A program made the translations under genes and the position numbers. From the NCBI GenBank assembly GCA_964405835.1, contig CAYOPN010000004.1:1-64000 (forward strand): a stretch of DNA of 64,000 bases. The letters run 5' to 3'. Shown piece after piece: positions 8,521 to 15,619 of this stretch. The stretch comes from JAJVIP01 sp964405835. GTDB lineage: Bacteria > Elusimicrobiota > Elusimicrobia > F11. Position 1 is the stretch's first letter. Every line of letters starts with the position of its first letter. The notes beneath the pieces were generated by a model. It saw nothing but the letters and a program-made list of their open reading frames with translations, did no database searches and had not been told where the DNA came from.

Positions 8521-9364
8521 CTTTCTTTGAGGTCGAGAGGATGACGATGTTCGGGTTGCGAATGTATTCGCCCGGGAAGCGGATCGCGTGGTTCTTTCCG
8601 TAGCGCGGCTTCAACCGGATCGGTAAATCGACGTGTTTTCCTTTGATCGCCTGCCCAATGTCGGTCGCTTTCACTCGCAAAATCCGGTCCTGACCGTTGA
8701 TCCGGACAAGGATCAAAACTTTCGAATTGGTGGGAATGACCGTCGGATCGGTGGCGATATGCCCGTCAAAAATATCGAATACACCCTTGTCTTTCTCAAC
8801 GACGATCGGCTGCAAAAATTGTCCGTTGCGCGCGTAAGGTTTCAATCCGCGGGACGCGCGCCACAAGTTTTCCGGCGTGGTCTCAATCAAGGCGAGGTCG
8901 ACGGCTTCTCTCCAGCGGGCCGGCGCGTCGCGCTGGGCAAGCCATTTGGCCAGCTCGGCGCGGTTTTTAAACGACGTTTTTGAACGTCGGATGGAGATTT
9001 GCAAGTCGATGGGGAGGAGATCAAAAGGATTTGACGCGTACCAGGTGGCCTTGAACGTGTTCGCGGAAAGGCCCAGGCGTTGCAACCACTTCGGTTCGCG
9101 GAGGATCTGGGCAAGGGATTTCCCGGTTTTGGCCTGATAAGAGAGGAGATCTTCCACGGCTTGCTGGGACAAATTCCGCAAAAGACCCACGCGGGCCAGG
9201 TCTTTAACAGTTTGGGTGCCCACGTTATCAACAATCAATTGGCGGGTGGGAACCATCGGAAGCGGGCCCACAATGGTGGCGCTGCCGAAGCTCACAATAA
9301 GAAGCCCCGCCGTAACAAAAACGGCAGAGCTACGAATGAGGTAATGGGACTTTTTCTGTTTCAT
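8498..9364 (-). CDS. Exported 3D-domain (double-psi barrel) protein with helix-hairpin-helix-like N-terminal part
   Basis: 288 residues. A signal or anchor helix (about 11-33) is followed by a helical region with a motif like TVKDLARVGLLRNLSQQAVEDLL. The C-terminal part contains HIATDPTVIPTNSKVLI and KATDIGQAIKGKHVDL. That pair matches the 3D domain of MltA and related lytic transglycosylases and resuscitation factors (AVDPxVIPLGS ... DTGxAIKGxxID), with its aspartates. A role in peptidoglycan cleavage in the envelope is a reasonable inference. It is a lone minus-strand gene, divergent from the secreted-protein gene at 9476. Confidence 0.6.
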   Translation of the reverse strand: MKQKKSHYLIRSSAVFVTAGLLIVSFGSATIVGPLPMVPTRQLIVDNVGTQTVKDLARVGLLRNLSQQAVEDLLSYQAKTGKSLAQILREPKWLQRLGLSANTFKATWYASNPFDLLPIDLQISIRRSKTSFKNRAELAKWLAQRDAPARWREAVDLALIETTPENLWRASRGLKPYARNGQFLQPIVVEKDKGVFDIFDGHIATDPTVIPTNSKVLILVRINGQDRILRVKATDIGQAIKGKHVDLPIRLKPRYGKNHAIRFPGEYIRNPNIVILSTSKKVNPGRKA

Positions 9365-9475
9365 ACGGCACGGATTCTAACACGCTTTCGACGGAAGGGA
9401 AGGGGGGTTGGCAAACCTTAACCGTTTCTTAAGGCAATTTTAATGTCGGCCATATAGACTATTATCTATAACGAG

Positions 9476-11203
9476 ATGCCGATGATTAAACGCTCGAAAT
9501 CAATGCGAAAAACACTGGCAATTTTCCTTGGAATTCAGCTTTTCCTGGGCCCCTCCTCAATTTGGGCCGATTGCTTCGTAAACTATCCTCCATTAAGCAG
9601 CTCCGGATCAGCGCAAGACAATGTCTGTTTTCCTAATCATTCCCCCAATGAATACGATACATATGTAAATCCAACAAGTGGGATTAGGGCTGGATGGTGC
9701 GTGAATCGTGATCGAATCACAATAACTCAAACCCAAACGAGCCCCAGCAGCTGCCGGTACATGGTCAAGGTCAAGATCAACACAAAACTTTGTGACGTTC
9801 AAAATTTACGGTTATTGTCTTACAAACACGTTTATCTCAAAGTAGTGAAGAAAGCACCAGCCGGCTCGTCTCCAACGTCTTCGGATCAATGCACCGCTTG
9901 GGCCGACAACTTATCTGACTTCGGAATTTTCAGTCGCAGCGCGAGCTTTCAAGGCATTCGTTCTTATGGTCCCGTCGTAATCGGTCCTATACCGCTTTAC
10001 CGACGGAATCCAAGTAGCCGAACTGACGATTTTGAATTTGAAACAATTTCGGGTGAAGGCGGAAGCAATAGCCCAATCGATTTTGGCCCTTTGGACAAAA
10101 ATATCTCGTATTACTTTGAAGTGCACCTTCGGAAAAGCGACATAGACGGAAGACCGGCAGAATGGACGGGAATGCAGCGAAAACAATGGATCAACCAATG
10201 CCCCCCGCCCACGTCTCCTTCTCCGACGCAAAGCCAAAGCCCCTCGCCGAGCCCGTCGCCCAGCGCTTCCGTAAGTCCATCGGCCAGTCCCTCTTCCAGT
10301 CTTCCATCAAGTCCACCACCCACTCTTCCACCCAGCCCGATAAATAGTCCCTCGGTGATCCCCAGCGCATCGCCCTCGGCGTCGGAATATCCAACCGAAA
10401 TACCCACCGATACGCCGACCCCCACCTCGACGGACTTCACCACCCCCTATCCAACGGGGGACCCGACAGCCACGTTGGAGGAGCCAGTCGATGCTTGCGG
10501 GAATGTACTCCAGGCTCTCTCGTTGAACGATCGGACGGCAATCGAATCGGAAAAAAACGCCGCGAAGGAAGGGTTTTTGGCCATTGGGCCAGTTTTATCC
10601 GTTGGAGGTGGAGGGGGAAGTGACAATGTTAGTTCCCAAGACGCACTTCCAATAGAATCCTCGCTCAATTGTGAAACGATTTTCCTGTTTGATTTTGATG
10701 GTGACGGGTTAAGTGCGAAAGCCCCCAACCAACAGATCCTAAAATTGGACCTTCCGGAGGGGGCCAGCAATCCACGTGTGTTCAAACGGGTGGGCACCAA
10801 CAATTGGAAACAAGACCCGAGCCAACAGGTCACCCAGGGTGCTATTGTGTTAAGCAACCCAGCGAGTGGTTTGTATCGTGTTTTCGCTACGATTGTTAAT
10901 CTGCCGTTTTCCTTCGGGGAAGTGTATGTGTTCCCAAACCCCTTCCGCAGCAATGACAATCCGATACTGCACGTGGAAGTCGGAATGGCCAACTCGGTTT
11001 CGACTCGTATTTACGACCCCGCCGGCGATTTGGTCTATGAAACCCGTGTTGATAGCGCCGTCAAAGTTGTGAATGGAAAACCCGCCTACGAAGCGCCGCT
11101 GGACATCACCCACCTCAAACCGGGCGCTTATATCGGTATCGTTACCGCCACCAAAAACGGCAGCGAATCCCTGCGTAAACGCTACCGGTTCATCAAGAAA
11201 TAA
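9476..11203 (+). CDS. Secreted protein with Pro/Ser/Thr-rich linker and FlgD/sorting-like C-terminal domain
   Basis: Signal peptide (MRKTLAIFLGIQLFLGPSSIWA, starting at the third in-frame ATG) and then a cysteine-containing globular part to about residue 240. Next is a low-complexity Pro/Ser/Thr linker (nt about 10201-10480) and a second globular region. The end resembles FlgD-Ig or type-A sorting domains: GEVYVFPNPFRS, STRIYDPAGDLVYE, LKPGAYIGIVTA. Such ends direct or anchor secreted proteins in PorV-containing bacteria. A PorV-like gene follows directly. The first 700 bases look more AT-rich than the neighbours, hinting at different ancestry. The function of the globular parts is unknown. 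Confidence 0.65.
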   Translation: MPMIKRSKSMRKTLAIFLGIQLFLGPSSIWADCFVNYPPLSSSGSAQDNVCFPNHSPNEYDTYVNPTSGIRAGWCVNRDRITITQTQTSPSSCRYMVKVKINTKLCDVQNLRLLSYKHVYLKVVKKAPAGSSPTSSDQCTAWADNLSDFGIFSRSASFQGIRSYGPVVIGPIPLYRRNPSSRTDDFEFETISGEGGSNSPIDFGPLDKNISYYFEVHLRKSDIDGRPAEWTGMQRKQWINQCPPPTSPSPTQSQSPSPSPSPSASVSPSASPSSSLPSSPPPTLPPSPINSPSVIPSASPSASEYPTEIPTDTPTPTSTDFTTPYPTGDPTATLEEPVDACGNVLQALSLNDRTAIESEKNAAKEGFLAIGPVLSVGGGGGSDNVSSQDALPIESSLNCETIFLFDFDGDGLSAKAPNQQILKLDLPEGASNPRVFKRVGTNNWKQDPSQQVTQGAIVLSNPASGLYRVFATIVNLPFSFGEVYVFPNPFRSNDNPILHVEVGMANSVSTRIYDPAGDLVYETRVDSAVKVVNGKPAYEAPLDITHLKPGAYIGIVTATKNGSESLRKRYRFIKK

Positions 11204-11290
11204 TCTTCGCTAAAACTTAATCTGAAATTAAAGCCGTCTTAATAAGCGACACGTAACATTGTTGTAACAATGGGACGAGAACTGCCGCTA

Positions 11291-11296
11291 TATAAT
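11291..11296 (+). promoter_or_regulatory. Possible -10 box (TATAAT)
   Basis: A perfect TATAAT lies ten bases before repeat copy 2. No -35 box at standard spacing is evident (TTGTAA at 11262 is 23 bases away). If used, transcription would start near 11303, which rules out the in-frame ATG at 11270 and favours the start inside the repeat. Confidence 0.35.
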
Positions 11297-11305
11297 AAGC
11301 GCATT

Positions 11306-11395
11306 CGTCACCCCGGCGAATGCCGGGGGCCAGGCTTTAAACCTGTCTTAAGAAACATGTTTAAAATCTGGATTCCGGCTTTCGCCGGAATGACG
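11306..11395. repeat. Dispersed palindromic element, copy 2 (90 bp)
   Basis: Same 90-bp layout as copy 1 but in opposite orientation and with diverged arms (CGTCACCCCGGCGAATGCC ... GGCTTTCGCCGGAATGACG). It overlaps the start of the second PorV-like gene. The in-frame reading MFKIWIPAFAGMT comes from the repeat and runs straight into the hydrophobic leader of that protein. Confidence 0.88.
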
Positions 11396-12454
11396 ATTTA
11401 CCTTCTCGTACCAAATCCAATTTTCGCCGGCACCGACACGGGCGCTGATTTTCTCAAGATCCCCATTGGCGCCGAAGCCGCCGGTCTCGGCCAAGCGTAC
11501 ACGGCCATGGCGAGCGGAATTAACGCGTTGAACTGGAACCCCGCCGGCATTCTCCAGACCCCTTCCAGCATGGGACGCCCGACGATGGGATTGTCCCTTT
11601 CGCATCAAGACCAACTCGAAGAAAACAAGCTCGACCATCTCGGTGTTATCGTGCCGAGCCGCGCCGGAAAAAATTCCCTGGGGTTTGATTTGATTCGTCT
11701 CTCCTACGCCGACCAGGAAGGCCGCGACGCCGAGCGCCGCCCCACGAATCAGCTTTCGGCGTCCGACATGGCGTTCGGCGCGGCCATCGCCCGGAATTTC
11801 GGAAGCTTTCAGCTTGGCACGCAAGTCAAATTGATCCGCCAGGAATTGGCCGGCAGCAAAGCCCAGGGCCTCGCGATGGACCTGGGACTTTTGTCGGCGA
11901 TGCCGAACCCGCGACTCACGCTCGGCGCATCGGTCCGCAACCTCGGCCCGCGCATGAAGTTTCTCGACGACACATTTGAACTGCCACTTACAATGTCCAT
12001 CGGCAGCGCATTTCGTGTGACGGGCCCCTTAACACTAGCCTTGGACGTTCATTACAAACCTCACCAACGCCAAACGGTCCTTTCCCTCGGAAGTCAATTC
12101 CTCGCCGGCGATAATTTCACCCTCCGCGCCGGGTATCTTTCAAAATTGGCCGAATCGGTCACGAACACGCAGGAGTCCGAAACGAACCGCGGCAACTTTG
12201 CAAATGTCAGCGGCCTCGCCGGCGGGCTGGGTTTTATGTTTAAACAATTTAGCCTCGATTACTCCATCACGCCGTTCGGTGAACTCGGCAACACGCAGAT
12301 GCTCACGCTTTCCAGTTGGTTTGGCGCGGCCGAAGAGAAGAAATCGAATTTCGAGTCCCCTGAAGAAGAAGTCGCCGCCGTGGCCGCTCAACCCACCCGC
12401 GTCATCTTGATCCTTCCCGCCGCCAATGAATCTTGGTGGGGTTCTCTCCGCTAA
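11357..12454 (+). CDS. PorV/UPF0164-type outer-membrane barrel protein (second paralogue)
   Basis: Family landmarks are GADFLKIPIGAEAAGLGQAY, ALNWNPAGIL and a C-terminal LDYSITPFGELGNTQMLTLSSWF strand. The frame is open upstream to 11270. The ATG at 11357 is chosen because it opens a credible export signal (MFKIWIPAFAGMTIYLLVPNPIFAG) and lies after the only visible -10 box. That start falls inside repeat copy 2, so the repeat supplies half of the leader. An ATG at 11390 would leave a very short leader. The C-terminus adds an acidic, Ala/Val-rich tail. It is preceded by a gene with a FlgD-like C-terminus that could be its client. Confidence 0.75.
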   Translation: MFKIWIPAFAGMTIYLLVPNPIFAGTDTGADFLKIPIGAEAAGLGQAYTAMASGINALNWNPAGILQTPSSMGRPTMGLSLSHQDQLEENKLDHLGVIVPSRAGKNSLGFDLIRLSYADQEGRDAERRPTNQLSASDMAFGAAIARNFGSFQLGTQVKLIRQELAGSKAQGLAMDLGLLSAMPNPRLTLGASVRNLGPRMKFLDDTFELPLTMSIGSAFRVTGPLTLALDVHYKPHQRQTVLSLGSQFLAGDNFTLRAGYLSKLAESVTNTQESETNRGNFANVSGLAGGLGFMFKQFSLDYSITPFGELGNTQMLTLSSWFGAAEEKKSNFESPEEEVAAVAAQPTRVILILPAANESWWGSLR

Positions 12455-12475
12455 AAATTATATCGTCCCAAACCC

Positions 12476-14185
12476 ATGTTGGACGACAAGACACAGGTCC
12501 TCGAAGTCGCGATGGAGTTGGCGCTTCCCCACGCGTTCCTCGAACAAATTTCAAAACGTTTCGGCCCCGAAAAAGCGCGCGAATGCGCGATGTCGACGTC
12601 CGTCGGCGGCATCGGCCCGTTGTTGCGCGAGCGCGTGTTCGCACAAGGCGACGTCGGAATAAATGTTGTCGGCGTCAGTCTTCTGTATGACACGGTCTGG
12701 GTACAGGCCTGGCACGAATGGGGACAGATAAATCTTCAGAAGCGCAACGTTTCGAACGCGCTCAAAACGGTCCTAAAGAAAAGAGAAGACCTCGGTTTCA
12801 GCCTTACCTTCTTTGACGGAAAAACCACCGCGGTGGAAGTGTGGGAATTGGCCTACGGCAAAGCCGTTGTGTATTTCCTTTCGGCACCCGGCGTCACCGA
12901 CATTGTGTATCCGGGACCCAAAGACATGCCGCAGGGCACCGGCATCAATGCGAACCAATGGTCCCACGAAATCCGTCTCAAACACAGCTGGCTCGTCGGC
13001 CGTGGCGCATTGGCGCTCTCCAAGAGACTAAACCGCAAACCATCCATCGCCATCTTGAGCGAAACCCCGACGTTTTTTACGCACAACCGTCTCGTCAAAG
13101 ACGAATTCCAAAACGACCCGTTCTTCTCGGAGACAAAATATATCTTCAACGACCACACGCCGCTCGAATACGCGCACCCGATCTGGGACCAGCCCACGCT
13201 GGACATGATCAAACTCGACCCGTCTGTTTACCTCAACAAACCCGCTTGGAACGATTCCAAGAAAACCTTGGATGTGACGAGCCTCTTGGTCGGGGTGTGC
13301 GATGCCGTCTTTGGCGTCGCCAGAAAACACGGCGACGTGATGAAAGCCATGCCCTCCTTGCGGGAGTTTGGCCCCAAGATCCAATACATCACAAACGGCG
13401 TGCGGAAAGAAGATTGGCAGGCGCCGGAATTCGCGGACCCCTCGAAGCTTACCGATGAACAATTGTTGGCCGCCAAATTTGAACGCAAGAAAAAATTGCT
13501 CGATTGGGCCTGGCGCCATTGTCATCTGTGGCCGACGTGGGCGAAGGAATCCATCGACAAAAAAATCATTGCCTGGACGCGCCGGATCACGCCGTACAAA
13601 CGCCTCGACCTGTTGGTCAAAATGCTGAAGAACCAGGAATGGCGCGCGCGCTTTCTCCAATTAAACGTGGTGATCCTGGTGGGAGGGCGCATTCATCAAC
13701 AAGACAATCATGCCCAGGACATCGTGTACGACTTGCTCGATGCGCTCGATAAAGACCCGCAGCTCCAGGCCCGCATCGTCACGATCGACAATTTCAATGT
13801 ATGGGAAGCTCCGCTGCTTTATCAGGGTGTCGACGGCTCCATCATGTTGGCCGATGACACCCGCGAGGCCTCCGCCACCGGCTTTATGAAAGCCCAGATG
13901 AACGGCGGCGCCATCCTGGCCACGGCCGACGGCGCGGTACCGGAATTTGTGTTTTTCCAGGGCATCGAAAAAGACGAAAAGAAGGTCAACGGATTTCACA
14001 TTCCTTATATTAAGGGCGAACCGACGGCGTTGGGCCTGCTGGAAGCGCTCGAAGCATTCGACAAGACACTGGCCAACCCGGCCTCTCAAGCGGCCATTGT
14101 GCGGGCCGCAATGGCCGTCACGGCCGATGTCGGCGTCGACCGCACCGTGGCCGACACCAAACGTCTTTATCAATCCCTGCCATGA
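12476..14185 (+). CDS. glgP: Short-form alpha-glucan (glycogen/maltodextrin) phosphorylase
   Basis: GT35 enzyme that splits alpha-1,4-glucan with phosphate to glucose-1-phosphate. Visible signatures are ITNGVRKEDWQ, RRITPYKRLDLL, GGRIHQQDN and DNFNVWEAPLLYQGVD. The PLP-lysine region reads EASATGFMKAQMNGGAI, where family members usually have EASGTxxMKxxxNG. At 569 residues it is shorter than the 800-850 of animal and E. coli enzymes and nearer the compact prokaryotic alpha-glucan phosphorylases. It probably acts in the cytoplasm to mobilise storage glucan into glycolysis (enolase is encoded upstream). Its stop overlaps the prenyl synthase gene by ATGA. Confidence 0.82.
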   Translation: MLDDKTQVLEVAMELALPHAFLEQISKRFGPEKARECAMSTSVGGIGPLLRERVFAQGDVGINVVGVSLLYDTVWVQAWHEWGQINLQKRNVSNALKTVLKKREDLGFSLTFFDGKTTAVEVWELAYGKAVVYFLSAPGVTDIVYPGPKDMPQGTGINANQWSHEIRLKHSWLVGRGALALSKRLNRKPSIAILSETPTFFTHNRLVKDEFQNDPFFSETKYIFNDHTPLEYAHPIWDQPTLDMIKLDPSVYLNKPAWNDSKKTLDVTSLLVGVCDAVFGVARKHGDVMKAMPSLREFGPKIQYITNGVRKEDWQAPEFADPSKLTDEQLLAAKFERKKKLLDWAWRHCHLWPTWAKESIDKKIIAWTRRITPYKRLDLLVKMLKNQEWRARFLQLNVVILVGGRIHQQDNHAQDIVYDLLDALDKDPQLQARIVTIDNFNVWEAPLLYQGVDGSIMLADDTREASATGFMKAQMNGGAILATADGAVPEFVFFQGIEKDEKKVNGFHIPYIKGEPTALGLLEALEAFDKTLANPASQAAIVRAAMAVTADVGVDRTVADTKRLYQSLP

Positions 14186-15072
14186 ACCCGCCGCTTAAAA
14201 AATACTTCGCCCGCCACGGCGGACGAATTGAAAAAGCGTTGATCCATTATCTGCCGTCCACGCAGGAGCGCCCCCGCATTATTCACGAAGCGATGCGCTA
14301 TTCGGTGCTCGCCGGAGGAAAACGCCTGCGCCCGATCCTCGTCATTGCCGGCGCGGAATTGTGCGGAGGAAAAGCCGCGGACGTGATGCCCGCCGCTTGC
14401 GCCTTGGAATTCATTCACACGTATTCGCTGATCCACGACGACCTGCCCGCCATGGACGACGATGATCTGCGCCGTGGCAAACCAACCAATCACAAAGTGT
14501 ACGGGGAAGACATTGCGATTTTGGCCGGAGACGCATTGCTCACGCACGCGTTTAGTTTGTTGGCGGACAACGCCGACGTGGTACGGTTGGTCTCTCATGC
14601 CGCCGGCACGTTCGGCATGGTGGGGGGGCAAGTGGCCGACATCCAAGCGGACCAGGGCCGCTGGAAAAAACTTCAGGGAACCGAATACCGCTCGCCGAAA
14701 GGCCTGCTGCAATTTATCCATCTTCGAAAAACGGCGGCGCTGATCCGCGCCAGTCTTGTGGCCGGCGCCATTTTGGCGGGCGGAAAAAAGGCCCAAATCG
14801 CCGCGCTTGATAATTATGGCGAACACATTGGCCTGCTATTTCAAGTTACCGACGATATTCTGGACCAGATCGGTGACAAGAAAAAATTGGGCAAACGCGG
14901 CAGCGACCGCGCTAACCAAAAACTCACGTTCCCAGCCATTTTTGGACTTGAACGTTCGCAAGCCATCGCGACGGCCCTGACCAAACGGGCCCACCAAGCC
15001 CTGTCTCCCTTCGGCCAAAAAGCCGATGTCTTGCATCACCTCGCCGACTTCATCCTCTCCCGCGACCACTAG
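14182..15072 (+). CDS. ispA: Polyprenyl (farnesyl/geranylgeranyl-type) diphosphate synthase
   Basis: 296 residues with both aspartate-rich motifs: the first in LIHDDLPAMDDDDLRRGKPT and the second in FQVTDDILDQIGD. GGKRLRPILV and HKVYGEDIAILAGDALL are also typical. The DDLPAMDDDD form is that of bacterial farnesyl diphosphate synthases (IspA), which condense IPP with DMAPP and GPP in the cytoplasm for quinones, undecaprenyl phosphate or carotenoids. Chain length cannot be read from the sequence with confidence. It is translationally coupled to the phosphorylase upstream and followed by a terminator. Confidence 0.88.
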   Translation: MNPPLKKYFARHGGRIEKALIHYLPSTQERPRIIHEAMRYSVLAGGKRLRPILVIAGAELCGGKAADVMPAACALEFIHTYSLIHDDLPAMDDDDLRRGKPTNHKVYGEDIAILAGDALLTHAFSLLADNADVVRLVSHAAGTFGMVGGQVADIQADQGRWKKLQGTEYRSPKGLLQFIHLRKTAALIRASLVAGAILAGGKKAQIAALDNYGEHIGLLFQVTDDILDQIGDKKKLGKRGSDRANQKLTFPAIFGLERSQAIATALTKRAHQALSPFGQKADVLHHLADFILSRDH

Positions 15073-15139
15073 CCCCCCTACGCCGTAAGACGGCTACGGG
15101 GGGCAGGCCCCCTCCAGCGCTGATTTTGCGCGGTTTTTT
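15072..15139 (+). terminator. Terminator region after the prenyl synthase gene
   Basis: A very stable hairpin (GCCCCCC and GGGGGGC outer pairs, GCCGT/ACGGC inner pairs, loop about AAG) spans 15072-15104. A small GCGC/GCGC stem follows and then a run of six T (15134-15139). The combination probably ends the upstream transcript and insulates the next operon. Confidence 0.5.
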
Positions 15140-15153
15140 ACCTCTCGACACTG

Positions 15154-15169
15154 TGGCACATCCATTGCA
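15154..15169 (+). promoter_or_regulatory. Sigma-54-type promoter (-24/-12)
   Basis: TGGCAC, five bases, then TTGCA: an exact match to the sigma-54 consensus, with GG and GC separated by ten bases. It lies 124 bases upstream of the first gene of the 15.3-29.6 kb envelope operon, in an otherwise non-coding stretch. An activator site was not identified. Confidence 0.6.
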
Positions 15170-15193
15170 CCCTTTTCGGTAACAACATCCCTG

Positions 15194-15209
15194 TGGCATT
15201 GAGATGGCA
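15194..15209 (+). promoter_or_regulatory. Second, weaker sigma-54-like element
   Basis: TGGCAT, five bases, TGGCA, again with GG and GC ten bases apart, lies 40 bases downstream of the first element. Both are preceded by CTG (CTGTGGCA occurs twice), so a local duplication may have made the pair. The -12 half is non-consensus. Confidence 0.35.
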
Positions 15210-15292
15210 AACGTGTGACAAAAATTACGTGGAGTAAAAATGAATCCAGGGCTACATCACTCTAAGAGAAGCAGGGAAAAAGGAGAACCAAA

Positions 15293-15619
15293 ATGAAAAT
15301 TCGTTACCTCTTAAGCGCCATCCTGTTTCTCGCATTCTCCTCTCAAGTTTTCGCCCTCCAAATTTCAGGCCCTGCCGAAATCAGCAAAAAAGAAAAAGCG
15401 GTCATCACGATCACGCTTGCCGCCAACGAAAGCAAAGACGGGCTTCACTTTCACGTCACGACGCGCGCCAACGGGACTGTCGAAGCCCCGATGATCTGGA
15501 CCGGAAACAGCGGCCAGGTTGAATTGGAAGGACTGCCGACGGGCTCCGTGATTCTTTCGATCACGAGGAACGACGCGCGCAAACCCTTATGCACGAAGGG
15601 CATGAAGGTGTTGCCATGA
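15293..15619 (+). CDS. Small secreted Ig-like protein, unknown function
   Basis: 108 residues with a clear signal peptide (MKIRYLLSAILFLAFSSQVFA) and a good ribosome site, AAGGAG, about nine bases ahead. The mature part (LQISGPAEISKKEKAVITI ...) alternates strand-forming residues like a single Ig-like beta-sandwich. There is a lone cysteine near the end (KPLCTKGM). It is the first gene after the sigma-54-like promoters, and its stop overlaps the start of the giant adhesin-like gene (ATGA). No specific family is recognised. A structural or chaperone role for that neighbour is conceivable but not shown. Confidence 0.75.
   Translation: MKIRYLLSAILFLAFSSQVFALQISGPAEISKKEKAVITITLAANESKDGLHFHVTTRANGTVEAPMIWTGNSGQVELEGLPTGSVILSITRNDARKPLCTKGMKVLP

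Noticed and set aside
11270..11356. Start of the second PorV gene at 11270
   Set aside because: It lies upstream of the only visible -10 box, and would add a basic, repeat-derived extension before the signal peptide.
15589..15616. Earlier in-frame start of the giant surface protein
   Set aside because: The ATGA-overlap start at 15616 begins a proper signal peptide. The earlier ATG adds charged residues before it.
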